From Strongylocentrotus purpuratus (taxonomy: Eukaryota > Echinodermata > Echinoidea > Camarodonta > Strongylocentrotidae), in assembly GCF_000002235.5 (NCBI RefSeq), contig NW_022145554.1, forward strand, positions 1,457,501 through 1,521,500: a stretch of 64,000 nucleotides of DNA, written 5' to 3'. The stretch's first letter is position 1. Each line of letters opens with the position of its first letter. Below the pieces are notes generated by a model. The model saw only the letters and a list, made by a program, of their open reading frames with translations. It had not been told where the DNA came from and made no database searches. Both the position numbers and the translations under genes were made by a program. This document shows positions 11,907 through 24,735 of this stretch, piece by piece.

Positions 11907-14900
11907 GCAAGTATAATTTATTAATTATGTAAAATTGGCATACGTTCCTGTCTTTCCTGTGAAGGTACAAAGATCAACTTTATTAGAATATAAACAGGCT
12001 TGGGTGTCATTTCTTTAGGGTAAAATAGTTGTTGGACAAGTACCATTCGCCGGTTTATTTCGTTTGGTGCGTAGAAATCTATACCCGCAGTCCATGTACA
12101 CGTTCAATGCCTGCATCTGTGACTGTGTGATAAGTGAGTGAAGTGCGATTGTGAATAAATGAATCGTGATAGATTGTGTAGTTAGACGGAGAGGAAGAAT
12201 TGGACAGTTGAATTTTTTATTGCATTGACTGTGGCCTGGCTGGATAACTGTTACGCATTTGCACTTGTTCTGGAATGTTGCAAAAAGAAGGAGAAGTACT
12301 CCGAATTCCGAAGAGAAAAAAAAACCAGCAAAATTCCTTTTAATTAATCAGGGTCGCTGGTCCGAGAATGATGATCGTCCGCATAAACGAGGACATCATT
12401 GTAAACGTGGACAAATTGCGTCCTAAAAAATAGGGACCGTTCACATTTTTCGTGAACGTTTTTTTCTTCATCGACGCTCGTTGACGATCAGCCATGCACA
12501 AGAAGACGAAAGACTTGATGCATGGCTGATCATCAATGAAACGAAGTTAAGCCTTTTGTCCACTCTGTTTGTTGCTACAGCAGGCAGCCAGTGAAAAACA
12601 AATTTGTTTAATCAAATTATGGAAATGCAAGCATTACTTTAAACAAACAGAACTTTGTTATTCCTGGCTCATTTCTCCTGATTGAGGTGTCATATGAAAG
12701 GGCAGAAATGAACTTTCTAGAAATGTGATTTTCTCTTTGAAATTCAGATACCACCCACCAAGTGACTTTTTGGTACCCTCTCTTCAAATTGTATGTTATC
12801 TTTCATGCTCGAAATATGCATCATATGAGTTGCATCAAATGAAAGAGGAGGATCTAAGCTTTACAAATATGTGTCATTCATTAATTATAATTGTGATTAA
12901 GTTATGATAAAACATCAATAATTCTCGGTTTAGTTTTTCTGGGAGGCACTGTATAGGGCACATTCATACAGACTCTCAAAAGTTCAATCCGGACCGCCAT
13001 CTATTCTACCATTATTCACCCTTCTCTCAAACTGTTCTTTTTATTTTCCCCCTTTTATTTAGGGTATAGCAATGGAGAACATCACCAGGCAACTCCAAGG
13101 CAAGGTCTTCATCCAGAGAGACTACTCAGAAGGCACAGGAGTCAAGTTCCAAACAAAGCTTCCTCAAGAACTCACAGATCGGGTAAGTACCATGTAAACC
13201 TGGGGGGTGTTTCACATAACTTGTCGTCAGTGACAAATGACAGTTTGTGTTATAAGCTACTGAAGTCCTTGCTTCTGATTGGTCATCAGCAGATTTGTCA
13301 CTGATTTTTGTCATTTGTCATTGAAAACAGGCTGTGTGAAACAGGTCCCTGTTGTATGACATGTAGGCTCTGGCAACGATTACTTCGCGGTCAATATCCC
13401 ACACTGCAAACTGAAGTCCCAACAGTGGACCGAATGCTATATCTCCTGTATCCTTAACCTTAACCCTAACCTTAACCCTAACCAAAAACTCAATTGCAAG
13501 TTGAGAATCTGTACTTCAGATATACGTGTATGTTTGTACTTTCATGGGAATTTGACACCATTCGCGTGACTACACAATAACGAGTGTTGTCAATTACCAG
13601 GATTAGCATTCAGATTTATGACCAACTGAACATGGTGACTGACTACAATCTCCCTTTAAATGTAAACCTTGCTTATGAATGACAATTCAAGTAGCAATTA
13701 GGAATAAGTGGATTGAAAAGGACCACTTTGAAAAAGTGTCAGGAATTGTTATTCACATATTTGAGACAAAATACTGGATACGTGCTTATGAAAGTTATGT
13801 AATCATTAATCATTTATGCACAAGCAGCGCACTCCATGATACACAGGTAGAAGTATGCTTTGAAAAGGGGAAACAAAGGCTATTTATGTAGCACCTCCAT
13901 CGCTATAGGATTGATTATTTCAAAATGTACAAAGTGGGACCTCTTCATGTTTTGAAGATCTGTGGATATTCGGGGTCATTTGGGACATGTGCTAACCGTG
14001 AACTGGTCTAATTACCTATACTTTATTTTCTCCTTCCAACTCTCTAGATTGATCAAGCAAGATTTGAGTTCACGGTCAACAAACTGAATGAGTTTTACGC
14101 TGAGGCCGAGAGGTTAGGGGCCAGGACGTACTGTGAAAGCTGCCTAGCATGTTTGACTGCGTATACAGTACTGGTCTGTATGACTACACATTATGACAAG
14201 GTACAGTCTGAAATAAATCTTATCAATTTAATAATTTTGAAGCAGAAATTGCAGCATTTAGACAGGAATTGAGCAAGTTTGGGGAATGTTAATTTGTTTT
14301 TAAAACAATTTTTCTATTTCTCTTGTTATACAGCATCAAGTGTTCTTTCTTTTTTCTTATGAATACTTAGTTTTAATATTTTGTATGTGTATATGGTAGA
14401 ATCCCCCCAAAAGAAAAGTTGATTTAAAAAAAAAATTAAAAAATGGATTTTGTACATGTAGGAGCGCTTATTGACATTTTCGTCTATTTGTAGCTTCAGG
14501 CCAACATGGTTATACAATAGAATGCATTCAGAGAAGAAACAAAATAGTAAACACCCAGGCTTCCCATGCACTGAATGAAATGTAAAATGTTAGTTTATTT
14601 TTTATAACCTAAAAAGTGTTTATTTTAATACAGTTCACATGTTTAAAGCTTAGCATTGCCTACTGCATGTAATTGCTACAATTTATTAACATTCCATTCA
14701 ATATTTTATTTTTTCCTCTTGCAGTGTGTTAAAAAAGCAGGTCTGTTCATTCAGCAGCAGAACGATGAAATATATGCTCCACGAGGGTTGGTCATCACAG
14801 ACCCGTTTACGAGGGGTCTCAGAGTTGTATCCTTTAAAGATTATTAAGTATATATATATATATAACATCATCTGCTAAGAGCCAGAAGGATGTTATCTCA

Positions 14901-15831
14901 TATACTTTTGCAAAGAGTTGTGCCCTTCTGGCTCTCAGCATATATGTATAGGCCTCACCAACATATCAAATAACATGTTTAACAATATTTCATCGTGACT
15001 GTACCATGGACCAGTGATGGCCTGCAAGGCCTGATGGTAAAGTTGTTGCCAAGCAGTAGATGGCAGGTTCCAATCCCGCTGGTTAAAACAAATTATCCTG
15101 ACTGGTTTTTAAATTATAGGAACAAGCACACGATCATTATTTACTGGGTAAAGACCAACTATTTCTTTAAAATTGAAATTACTCCCAGGAAGCCTAGCAT
15201 TCAAATGTTTTTCTGTACTGGTTGTTAACAAATTGTAGTACATGTAGTTTCTTGAAAGAGGAAGTCTACTCGAGTATCATGTTAGCTTTGACAAAACCAT
15301 AAAATAAGAAAGTTTGAGGAATATGTGATTAAGGATAAGATAGTTATGAAGTTATTATTGATTTAAAAAAAACAAGGAAGAGATTCTCTCTCTCTTAAAG
15401 ATAGTTGTCAAATCGACTTTTAGAGCTATAGAGCCAGTAAGTAATAGTCTGATTTTCAGACCATTGTACTGAATGGTTGTACGTTTTATGCTGCGCAAAG
15501 TTTCAATCAGTTTAATTTTGGCTATTACAAGAAGTGGGTTATTGATGTAGACAAATGCTCATGTACTCTTTACAGCTCATTTTATGTATGTTATTACCAA
15601 AGAATAAAAAAAGCCAGTCAGTCGCTCAATAGTGTCTGACAATGAAGTCTAGCAAGTAAAAGGGTTTCCTTGCATAATTTGATGACATATTGACATATTC
15701 ATAATTCCTGCAAAGTTCTACAGAATTTGATGTTGGCTGCAAAAGGGACATAGTATCTTTAAGAGTTCTTTTTCCTTAACTCATCTAATCCACTTCAGGT
15801 TGAGATCACAGTGTATGCGACCGACACATGA
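11892..15831 (+). CDS. GOLGA7: GOLGA7-like palmitoyltransferase accessory protein (Golgi-associated, Erf4 family), complete
   Basis: Coding exons: 11892-11906 (tentative), 13063-13182, 14048-14200, 14725-14826 and 15799-15831, 423 nt including the stop, giving 140 aa. Without the tentative first exon, translation would begin at 13072 and give 132 aa; human GOLGA7 has 137. The family signatures are all present: [12 protein letters not shown] near the N-terminus, [18 protein letters not shown], the cysteine motif [35 protein letters not shown], and RGLRVVEITVY at the end. GOLGA7/GCP16 is a Golgi-membrane protein, itself palmitoylated on the CLAC cysteines, that stabilises DHHC9-type acyltransferases acting on Ras and other cargo. 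No membrane span is seen, as expected for this family. The gene is head-to-head with PUF60. Confidence 0.95.
12486..12531. other. Perfect 13-bp stem hairpin in GOLGA7 intron 1
   Basis: GATCAGCCATGCA at 12486-12498 is exactly complementary to TGCATGGCTGATC at 12519-12531, with a 20-nt loop. It is either the core of a short foldback repeat or an RNA/DNA hairpin. No second copy was noticed. Confidence 0.7.
13063..13182 (+). CDS. GOLGA7: GOLGA7 exon 2 (KVFIQRDY block)
   Basis: A CTTTTATTTAG acceptor leads into [20 protein letters not shown] then [20 protein letters not shown]; the donor is [21 protein letters not shown] is nearly identical to human GOLGA7 and GOLGA7B. An in-frame ATG at 13072 is a good alternative start. 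Confidence 0.95.
13199..13350 (+). mobile_element. GGGTGTTTCA-terminated foldback element, copy in GOLGA7 intron
   Basis: It starts CTGGGGGGTGTTTCAC and ends GTGTGAAACAGGTCCCTG with an internal palindrome (CAGTGACAAATGACAG / TTTGTCATTTGTCATTG). A close copy is at 49857-50008 in an INPP5F intron. Confidence 0.75.
13452..13483. repeat. Short interstitial telomere-like repeat
   Basis: Alternating CCTTAA and CCCTAA hexamers, about five units, on the plus strand. It resembles the TTAGGG telomere repeat but is too short and irregular to mark a chromosome event. Confidence 0.6.
14048..14200 (+). CDS. GOLGA7: GOLGA7 exon 3 (cysteine motif)
   Basis: The 51-codon exon, phase 0 on both sides, codes [20 protein letters not shown] then [20 protein letters not shown] and [11 protein letters not shown]. 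The paired cysteines in CLAC are the palmitoylated residues known in GCP16. The acceptor is CTCTCTAG and the donor GTACAG. Confidence 0.95.
14725..14826 (+). CDS. GOLGA7: GOLGA7 exon 4
   Basis: It codes [20 protein letters not shown] then [32 protein letters not shown] is the most conserved C-terminal block of the family. The acceptor is TTCCTCTTGCAG. The donor GTATCC is weak, but it is required to join VEITVY in the next exon. Confidence 0.93.
14872..14940. repeat. Short hairpin repeat H (GAGCCAGAAGG family), copy 1
   Basis: An imperfect palindrome, AAGAGCCAGAAGGATG ... TGCCCTTCTGGCTCTCAG. Related hairpins of similar size occur at 18726-18790, 24736-24793, 27414-27486, 34984-35049 and 47284-47358. 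Confidence 0.7.
15003..15205 (+). mobile_element. tRNA-derived SINE, copy 1
   Basis: It begins CCATGGACCAGTGATGGCCT with an A-box-like segment (TGGCCTGCAAGGCCTGATGG), then a B-box-like GGTTCCAATCC, and ends in the shared tail TTGAAATTACTCCCAGGAAGCC. The minus-strand copy at 57886-58060 has a better A box (TGGCCTGGTGGTAGAG) and B box (GGTTCAAATCC). Confidence 0.75.
15395..15762 (+). mobile_element. TTAA miniature transposon, family C, internally shortened copy
   Basis: It shares about 360 bp with 40080-40482, ending GCAAAAGGGACATAGTATCTTTAA-type terminus. Its left end lacks the 130 bp present in the longer copy, so it is an internal-deletion or truncated derivative. It lies in the last GOLGA7 intron. 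Confidence 0.8.
15799..15831 (+). CDS. GOLGA7: GOLGA7 exon 5 (C-terminus and stop)
   Basis: After a CCACTTCAG acceptor it codes [10 protein letters not shown] and stops with TGA. Vertebrate proteins end IEITIYEDRGMSSGR, so this ortholog is about six residues shorter at the C-terminus. The 3' UTR follows, but its polyadenylation site cannot be fixed. Confidence 0.9.
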   Translation, partial: VEITVYATDT

Positions 15832-17724
15832 TCACGGCACAGCCATGATGGTTCATGGTTTAATATCTCTTCCTGTGGGATGATCGTCATACAGGGCACA
15901 GAATACCAACATCTCTCGTGTATATAGCTCGACCAAGAAATTTTCATACACCTTTTTTTATGTAAATATAAATATGAATATAAATATAAATATCAGTAAT
16001 GTTTGATCTCATTTGTGTGATAATGCTTTCAATATTTATTAATGCTTCAAATTTTTAAAACTATAGTCACTATAGTTTAATGGCCAAATCTGAATTTCAG
16101 TCAATGTAGGTCATATCGCTTGGTTTCTAGCATAATAATTTGTATTAGTGACATTCATAGTTTTACACCTGTAGAAAATTTGAAGTTAATCAGCCTTTTT
16201 GTAAAAAGGGGTGGGGGTGGTGTCATATCTTTTCATGATTACCGGTACTCTCAATATTCTAATATTCGAAAATTTTCAATGTACCTTTTAAACATGCCAG
16301 CTTAAATATGATAGAACTTCAAAGAAATTGATTTTTCTGAATTTCAGAAGGGTGCTCAATATAAGCTTTATTGCATGTACTCCCACTTTACAAACAAGTG
16401 AATGAAGACACCAATATCTGATAAAAACATACGTTCGCTGATATACCATTAACTTTAAGTGATGACATTTTTCAGATTTAAACTTTCTTGGTATATATCC
16501 TGTTACAGTCAGGACTCACTCATGTTCATAATGTTTAGGTATTTTTGCACTCTACAATGTATCGAGTATATCATTGATATCAATGTTGTCCACCATTGTC
16601 CTTTGTGTTTGTGTCTTTATCTTGTTTGTTTTGATTGAAATGTCTGTCTTTGTTTTCAGACATTTTACTTCTGTATATCTCAGCTGCTGCTTGTTTGTAT
16701 GTGTACAAATTCTATTCTAATATATTTCCTTGTAAATTTAAATTAAAACTATGAATATACTGTTTAAGCCTCGGTCACAAATGCCATTACGAACTGCTAC
16801 GAACGCCGTACCGACGATTTTCAGACAATGGAAATTCGGGAAGACAATGTAAAAACGGAGATTCATACGAAATTATCGTCCGTACGAACCTTTGTGACCA
16901 TAGCATTACATAATTGTCTCATCATTGGCCATGTACATGTAGAAGTTTGATTAAAAAAAATATTAACATCCATGCATTTGCATACTTACTCTTTTCAATA
17001 CCTCTACCAAGGCATAATCATAAGGTCAAAACTAAAGCATGTCATGTTCATGTAAATTCCTGGGTAGCCAGCCATTGTCATTAGACTTTTGAAATATGCT
17101 CCGTTTTGTTTTTCGCCACTTCAATGAAGCTAATAATAAAAATAATGATGATAATGTATGAGATTTGTAAGATGCCAATTCCACTTGAAAGCAGATGTCC
17201 AAGGCACATTAGCGAAAAAAGAAGAAAGAAAAAAATCCCTTTAAAATGATAGACTGCCATAAAATTGTACTGCTCAATGGTCCATAATTTTTGTTTTGCC
17301 TTGTTTTGTTTGTTTGTTTGCACGTCTGTTTTGTCATGAGAGAGCTAAATATTAGATATCCACTGAATTGTAGAGTTTTATTGATTATGGTTGGTTACGT
17401 TTTAAACTGCTCCTTTTGCTGTATGTTAGGGCAACACTTTGGTACAGGGTTCTGTAAATTTCATCAAAATGACTATGAAATGCTGTATGTATTTCTTATT
17501 CAAATTTTGTGACCTTCTTCAGAACTCTGCTGAAACCAAATTCTTATGAAGTCGTGTTTTGTAATGAAGAGTCACCAAGAGAAAATGTAATATGAAATTG
17601 ACATCATGAATAATGTAATGTTTATAATACATGTATTTGGTAAACACTCAGTATTATTGGTTGGTTTGTTGCTTGACGTGACTACTAAGAAAGCATGTGT
17701 ATGCTTGTATTAATTAAAGAATTA

Positions 17725-17880
17725 TTGTATTAAAGTAAGCAACCAGGGGACCCACAGCTTCAAGTCCTCTCCAAGGCACTTAGTAATGAGGAATAATGCT
17801 TTATCAAATGTCACAATAACATCAAATTGGTTAGAACCTGCGACCCCCAGTTACGAGACCACTGCTTTACTGCTGTCTGT
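17725..17880 (-). mobile_element. tRNA-like SINE fragment
   Basis: It matches 21474-21650 over AAGTAAGCA.CCAGGGGACC and TCAAGTCCTCTCC; on the minus strand the 5' part is a degraded tRNA-like head. Diverged. Confidence 0.6.
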
Positions 17881-18725
17881 GCATTTTACTCAGATTTCTT
17901 TTTTCAGATTGCTGGCTTGTATCGTGTTATATTTTTGTAATTATTTTGTTCGTTCTTTGTATCTTGATGTTTTTGCAATTTGTGACCTTGACCATGAAAA
18001 ACGTTTGTTTGATATTGATGAAAAGCAATTATAAAATATTGAGGGCCATAACTAAAAACTGTGATATTTTTATTTATTTATTTTTATTTATTTAAAATGG
18101 TTTATTTCATTAAAAAACATTCGCGGCCCGAGAGCCGAATTGCAGTTTCTTTTACAAGGTATACATCATTTCTTTTACAAGGTATACATATCTAATACAT
18201 GCATGCATTTTGCATGCTTATGGTGATTTTTGCTACTTGCTGCATACTCTTCATAATTACATGTATCAATAGATTATTTTCATAATGTAACCAAATTCAA
18301 TGCATGTTCATCTTTGTGAAGTTTCTCGATACAAATTATTTCATTTATCTGTTACCAATAATTGTATCTCAATATTTAGAATGCAATTTTCATACATTAG
18401 TTGTTGCTAGATGAGACAAACATTATGGCTTACCACACCTAACAACATGTGATATATATGCAATTTGCATTCTGACAACTGAGAAACAAATATTCTTAAC
18501 AGGTGAATGAAATAATTCGTATTTAGGCACTTCACAAAGACGGTTGCAATTAAATTGGGTTACATTATGAAAGTGACCTGTTCATGGAAAGAGCTAGTAA
18601 AAGCTAAATACTGACTTTTGAAGAGTAAAAATAAGAATTTCCTTGGAGCTCTATCAATAGGTTAAATAACATTTTGTGAGGCACAAATGTTTTCCTAGAC
18701 TGCCATTTTTCCATTGTATCATCTA

Positions 18726-18790
18726 TTGAGGGCCAGAAGCATATTAACACTGTATATTGATATAAATTAATGCCCCTTCGGCTCTCGGCA
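18726..18790. repeat. Short hairpin repeat H, copy 2
   Basis: GAGGGCCAGAAGCATATTAA ... TTAATGCCCCTTCGGCTCTC, an imperfect palindrome of the same family as 14872-14940. Confidence 0.65.
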
Positions 18791-19673
18791 GACTATTTTT
18801 ACTGACAGTATTTGATGGTCTTTCCATTTTTGTACATAAAAAATTGCTAGAATATCATGTAAGTTCAAATAGATATGGACCCACATGTGTACCACCAGCA
18901 CCCTCAAACCAGTATGGATACTGGATATGGTCACATTGAGTTTCAGATTTAACTCATGTTAAATTTAAAACGCTTTTAAAATGCTGTCAATGTGGGAGTT
19001 ATGTTTCATTTTCTTCCTAAGATTTTTTGTGTGATTCCATAGGAGGTGAATAACGATTTTTAATTAATATTTTTTGTTTTGAACAAAAAGTCATGCAAAA
19101 AATTGAAAGGTGATGAAATGAAATTATGTGTATTGTGGATCAGATCAAGCCTATTTTGTAAAAGAGATATTATTTGTGTTTATATTGCTATAATCAAGTT
19201 CATGCGAATGTATTTATGATATAGTTTTTATGTCAAAAACAATAAAGATATCTAACAACACTGAAATCAAACGTTTTCCTATTCAATATATCATTTCATT
19301 TGTGGAATTTTATTTAGAAAAACAATTTAAATCATCATTCTCCAATGAAGGAAGCACACCTTAAGAAAAAACACTGTGATTTTCTGTGTGGATTTCAATT
19401 GGATGACAATAATACTAAAATGATACTTTGTATTTCCCCCATAACGCACCCCTAATCATATGGCTACTTGCCTATCAAAATGACCTGTTATAGTAGCTCC
19501 GTATGCATGAGTCATCGGCAAGTCGTGTCCTAAAAATAGAGCATTGCAAAGCATTTGATGCCTCTGTGTAATGACTCGTGATGCATACATGTAACATGAT
19601 ATTGATTCTTTGATGGGCTAGTGTGCTAGGATGAAAACCAAATTGTTGAGGTTGTAAATGATACTTTTAAATA

Positions 19674-19749
19674 TCTGTTTCTCTCGCTCTCTCTCTTTCA
19701 GTCTCTTTTCATCTGTCTCCCTGTCCTCTCCTCTCCCTTTGTTCTCTCA

Positions 19750-19811
<62 letters not shown>

Positions 19812-19812
19812 T
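19674..19812. repeat. TC-rich microsatellite
   Basis: Nearly pure CT dinucleotide repeat with a few interruptions. Long serine/leucine reading frames across it are low-complexity artefacts. Confidence 0.95.
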
Positions 19813-21198
19813 CTCCCCTAGCTACAGGGTATATGTATGCCATAACTTTTTTTTTTTCTTTCTTTCGTTCTTTATGTAAAAATGATAAAGATATAGGAGA
19901 ACCCTTATCCTTTCGTGACACTGATAAAAAAGTGAAGGCAAAGTAAAAATGTAAAATTAATCGGGTAGAACCCCCCACCCCTTGCTCTATCTGTCTATTA
20001 AAATAAGATGCAATTGGTTTTTTTTTTTTACAGCCCCTATTAGGGATTTGCTCTCAAAAAAATGATTGCAGAATTTATCTGAAGCAGCAAGATGATTTAT
20101 GAAAGTATGTCCAAAATTACCGATCAAAAGACTCTCATTTCATACACAACAATTGAGGTGTATAAAACACTGCCAGTTGCAAAATTCAAATTTTGAAGAA
20201 AAAAAAAATTAGTCATTTTGCTAATAATTAATATTTTGCCCCATACTTTTAGGAAAGTTTTCAATTTATAACTTTTTACAACATTTCAGCCCTTTTACAA
20301 GTTTTGACCCCATGCAAATCCCTGCAATGTCCTTTCAAATGAATCATTTCATTTTATATCCACAAAAATTGCATGCTACAAAAATATGGCAAATTTTGAT
20401 AGAAAAAAAAAAATTGAATTTCAACCTCAACGTGTTGGCAATTAAGTATTTTAAAGCAAATTTTTCTTTTTTGAATTCCTAGAATCATACGCAATATCAA
20501 ATGGATGGAATGTGTGCAGAAAGTTTTGCTCTTTCTACACATGCATCTGGCATATTGTTTTAGGGCCCTGAATTAAAAGTTATTTAGCCAAACAACAAAC
20601 TGTGAAATGACGGTCGCAAAAGGGTTAACACCACATTTTCTGCTTCCCCCAAATAATATTTGTCACTGGAATATATAAGAAATCTGCATATAAAGACCAC
20701 CTGCCTAAAGAGATCTCTTTTCATGTCTCCCTTGAGTGGTCTTTATAGACAGGTTTCACTGTATCATAGTTGATTCAGCACTAAAACAGTACGACAATAC
20801 ACCTGACGGTGGCCTGTACTGCAACTGAAGAAGAAGAATATGGTCTTACCTCGGTGTACCTTTGATAGCCTAGATAACATAGATAAATAAGAAGAAGCAC
20901 TGTACTCCTTTTGAATTTCACTTGATCAATGATTTAATGTTCTTCCATAAATAATCAACTTCAATTTGTATCTACATTGGGGTCATGATAAATGTTCAAA
21001 TTCACAACATTATTACGCACAAGAATAACATGACACATCACATACAGGTGAATGTACTACTGTAGTTCAAGAATCATCTTTGGAAACATGTATAAATCTA
21101 ATCACATTCCACTGTCCTGGTAATTCATGATTTGCATTCTAAAATTTACTGACATTTCTCTTGCATGGTTTGAAACGATGACGACAAGCTTGCGATTT

Positions 21199-21345
21199 CA
21201 GGGCCCCTTGCAGAAATTTTTTTTTACCATTGATGGTAACTTTACCGCCAATATTAGCTACCATGGCAACATTACTCAACAGCTAATCAAATCAAAGTTT
21301 CCATGGAAGTTACCATCAATGGCAAGTTTGATGCCACAGGGCCCT
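21199..21345. mobile_element. Palindromic element with CAGGGCCC termini
   Basis: Left end CAGGGCCCC and right end GGGCCCTG enclose inverted TACCATTGATGGTAAC / GTTACCATCAATGG. Small foldback miniature transposon; the CAGGG ends are reminiscent of hAT-type elements, but no target duplication was confirmed. Confidence 0.65.
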
Positions 21346-21473
21346 GGAGATGGCAAGTTTTTGTCAATGCTACCTAAGCCTAAATTAACCCACATGTCTA
21401 TTGAATGATATATGTGACAAAATTGGATGATTGTTTTACTAGACTGCTATTAAAGAAAGCATATGCCATAATG

Positions 21474-21650
21474 CCAGGTATATGCTTGTAAGTAAGCAGC
21501 CAGGGGACCAACGGCTTTAAGTCCTCTCCGAGAGACTTGGTAATGAGGATTAATGCCTCAATCAAAGGGCACAAGCTCATTGACTCGGTTTTGAGCCCGG
21601 AGCCTCCTAGTTAGGAGACTACTGCTCTACCAATTAGCCATCGTGCCTAT
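21474..21650 (-). mobile_element. tRNA-derived SINE, minus strand
   Basis: The minus strand reads GGCACGATGGCTAATTGGTA then GAGCAGTAGTCTCCTAACTA, GGAGGCTCCGGGCTCAAAAC. It has a D-arm A box, an anticodon-like stem (CTCC...GGAG) and a B-box-like segment, followed by a non-tRNA body shared with 17725-17880. Not a functional tRNA, because no acceptor stem closes. Confidence 0.75.
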
Positions 21651-23002
21651 TCTTTGGAATTTATCAAACCCCAATCCTAACCCCAACTTTAATGCATAAA
21701 ATGTTGAACACAATAATTTGATTTAAAAGTATCTCTTTAAATTTCAATATCAACCATAGGATGAATTAGATTAAGTTAATATTTCTATTTTTTTTTAAAT
21801 GTACATGTATAAACACATTTGGCTTCACTTTGAGTGCTTACATCAACTCCATGTATTGTGTTTGAGCATATACAACAAAAATTCATACATACAGTGAGTT
21901 CAAAGATATTTCACAACAAATTTGACTCCTGAAAATATAGGTTTAGTGATACCGCAAGTTTATAATGACCATGAAAGTGACATCCTAGATAAATGTTATT
22001 ATTTATATGTATAATAAATAAATAAAGAGCTACAATGGGTCACACACGTTTCTTCTTAAATATATATACCAATTTTTAAGGAGAGCAACATCTTTTTTAA
22101 ATATACATGTATTTATTAAATCTTAAGGAGAACAACATTTACAGTGTAAGATATTAAAAACTATGTATACTAATTAAGTAGTTAATTAAAACAGTAACAG
22201 CATATGCTTTAACAAAAATGACAAGTGAAGGACGTAAATGATCGATGACAAGCACAATCATAATAATCATTTTTGGTGTGGCTGTTTTAACAAATTTCAA
22301 ATCACCTACGAAACAGATAAATAAAAAGTTTAACATGTATTTGAAGGAATTGCAACTTCTAATTAAAATATGTGTTTCTATATAACCTTCTTAACTTGAT
22401 GTACAAAACATTTAACAAATATCAACCTAAAAGTTCTTAAAATGTTATATTCTTTATTTTAAGCTGATTAAAATGGACTGAATTATTAAATGTTGTAAGA
22501 TGAACTCATGAAGAGGTATTGGAAATTCAAATACTGCGAAGTTCAACATGTTTGTTTATTTTTTTTTATTATCATAGTTTCTTTTTCTGCTCAGCAGAAA
22601 CGAATTGGCAGCATTGAGAGGCATTCCTACAACTACATGTTTGCAACTGGCAAGACTAAAATGACAAGATAAAATCACAAACTTTTTCTTGTTTATTCAC
22701 TAAATGCTTGAAATAACAAGACTTAGATAAACGGCACACAAGAGCATTTTTGTATACGTCTCTACCATACTCAGTACTGAATCAGCTTTCTGTATTTCAC
22801 TTGGCTCTGGGTGACTTGAATACTTGAGTTTACTGTTAATACATTTCATCTGAATTTCTGCCTTATACATGTACTTGTACTTGTGCGAACAATCATAAAA
22901 GCAGTAGTTGTGCATAAATATATAATGTACAATTAACAACTAAATTATTCATACCCTTACCAAGTTTTTGTAATTGTTTAAGTATATGAAAATTGTATTT
23001 GT

Positions 23003-23178
23003 CCTGGGGGGTGTTTCATAAAGATGTTCGTAAGTTACGCACGACTTTACGCACGACTGGAACATGTTCTTGGGTGCTAATCAGATTCTCAATCATTTAC
23101 ATGTAGCACAAGAACATATCACCAGTCGTGCGTAAAGTCATGCGTAACTTACGAACAGCTTTATGAAACACCCCCCAG
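23003..23178. mobile_element. Foldback element, GGGTGTTTCATAAAG termini
   Basis: A near-perfect inverted repeat. CTGGGGGGTGTTTCATAAAG and CGTAAGTTACGCACGAC on the left mirror the right arm ending in CTTTATGAAACACCCCCCAG, with a short unique centre. It can form a very long hairpin if transcribed. Confidence 0.85.
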
Positions 23179-24735
23179 ATTATGCTTCTGGAGAATTCAA
23201 GCTGACATCTAAAAGGTCCTAATTTAACCTTTCTAGCTTTCATTCTTGAGTTTAATACAAAAAACACCAGCAAACATCAAATTTACAAGGGGTATGAATA
23301 ATTTAGTTGTTGACTTTAAATATAAATACATTCTTTAAAAAGATGGTTAAAATATTTCTTATGAATGATGTATAAAGTGCCATTCAAAATGATCCTGGGC
23401 AGCGTTTTAACTAACCGTCAAAAGTACAAACTGGTACAACAGTATAATAGTTTCCTCCCGAACAATGTAAGGGTACAGCCAACTCACAAAAAGAAATAAT
23501 ACGAAAATACTAACAAAAGAATGAAATAGCATATCTTCTGTCTAGATTAGCAACACGCCAAAAGTTTTCTGCAAATTTACCTGACAGAAATTAAGCAATG
23601 TCAAAATTTTGGCAATAGTCATGAAAGTCTAAGAGAATTTTGAGCTTTTTTTTTTTTAATAGCTGACATCTTTTGGGGGGACTTTCACATTTCATATATT
23701 TTCAAATATATTGCCTAGTCTATAGTATGTGATCACAACAGTGGTGTTTCCATGTGTTAGTATAAAGGGGAGGCCCTTCTGGGCAGTCAAACAACAAGGA
23801 TATGCCAGCTTAAATCTATATATATGGTGGATAGGCTACTCATACATGATTGATAATTCAAAGTAACCTTTACTTTTTAACTGTATTTAGTTTACCGTAA
23901 AATTTTCTTCATTATTCATTTCCAGTCATTCAAATAACTGTTACGACTAATATACCGTATTGGTAATTGATGCCTTCATGTCTAGATTAAATATGCTTAC
24001 GATAACCAGAAGATTCCACAGATTACCTAAAACTTTCTAAAAATCACTTTTTAACATCTCTATAAATCTTCCACATCCTTCATATACATTTTAACATGAT
24101 ACAAGTACAACATGTACACCAAATGTGAACTGCCACTCTATAAAAGACATTAAATGCATAATATTATGTTTCACTATGTACATGTATAGGATGTACAATT
24201 GTGTATTAATTTTTCTCCAAAATATATATCCTCTTGAACATAAACACATTAAAAAAATTGTATATTTAAAATCTGTAATTGGAGTCAAATCTTTGAAAGA
24301 GCATTATAATACATTCATTCTATTCTAGATTAAGTAATCTTTCTATACATAAAACAAGAAACAAATTCCACATATACAGTTAAGCTGATTTCTTTTTGCA
24401 TAAAAATGGGGATTAATAGCAACAATTTTGATTTCCTACAATGTAGGTTTCCATAAAACTAGGTAGACCAATCATTCAACATCTAAAACTGACCCTACAC
24501 TGATTGGTAAACAGTTCACTACATTTTAGAGATACAAAATATTACTTTTAGAGTTTTAGAAAATGTACATGAGAACATTATCCCCAAAATGGACATAACC
24601 TGCATAGGTTTCCTTTAAAAAAAACAAAAAACATTAATTTCTCTAATTAAATATTCAGCGGTAGTAATCATACATGTATGGTGTCAAATGAAGCTAACAC
24701 TAATTGAAACATGATATACCATTTGTAATGAACAT

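Noticed and set aside
13452-13483. Chromosome-fusion telomere relic
   Set aside because: Only about five irregular hexamers inside an intron; chance or repeat origin is enough.
19658-19879. Serine/leucine-rich frame over the CT microsatellite
   Set aside because: A low-complexity artefact of the dinucleotide repeat.
21590-21650. Functional tRNA gene on the minus strand
   Set aside because: Boxes A and B are present but the acceptor stem does not pair and a repeat body follows, so it is a SINE.
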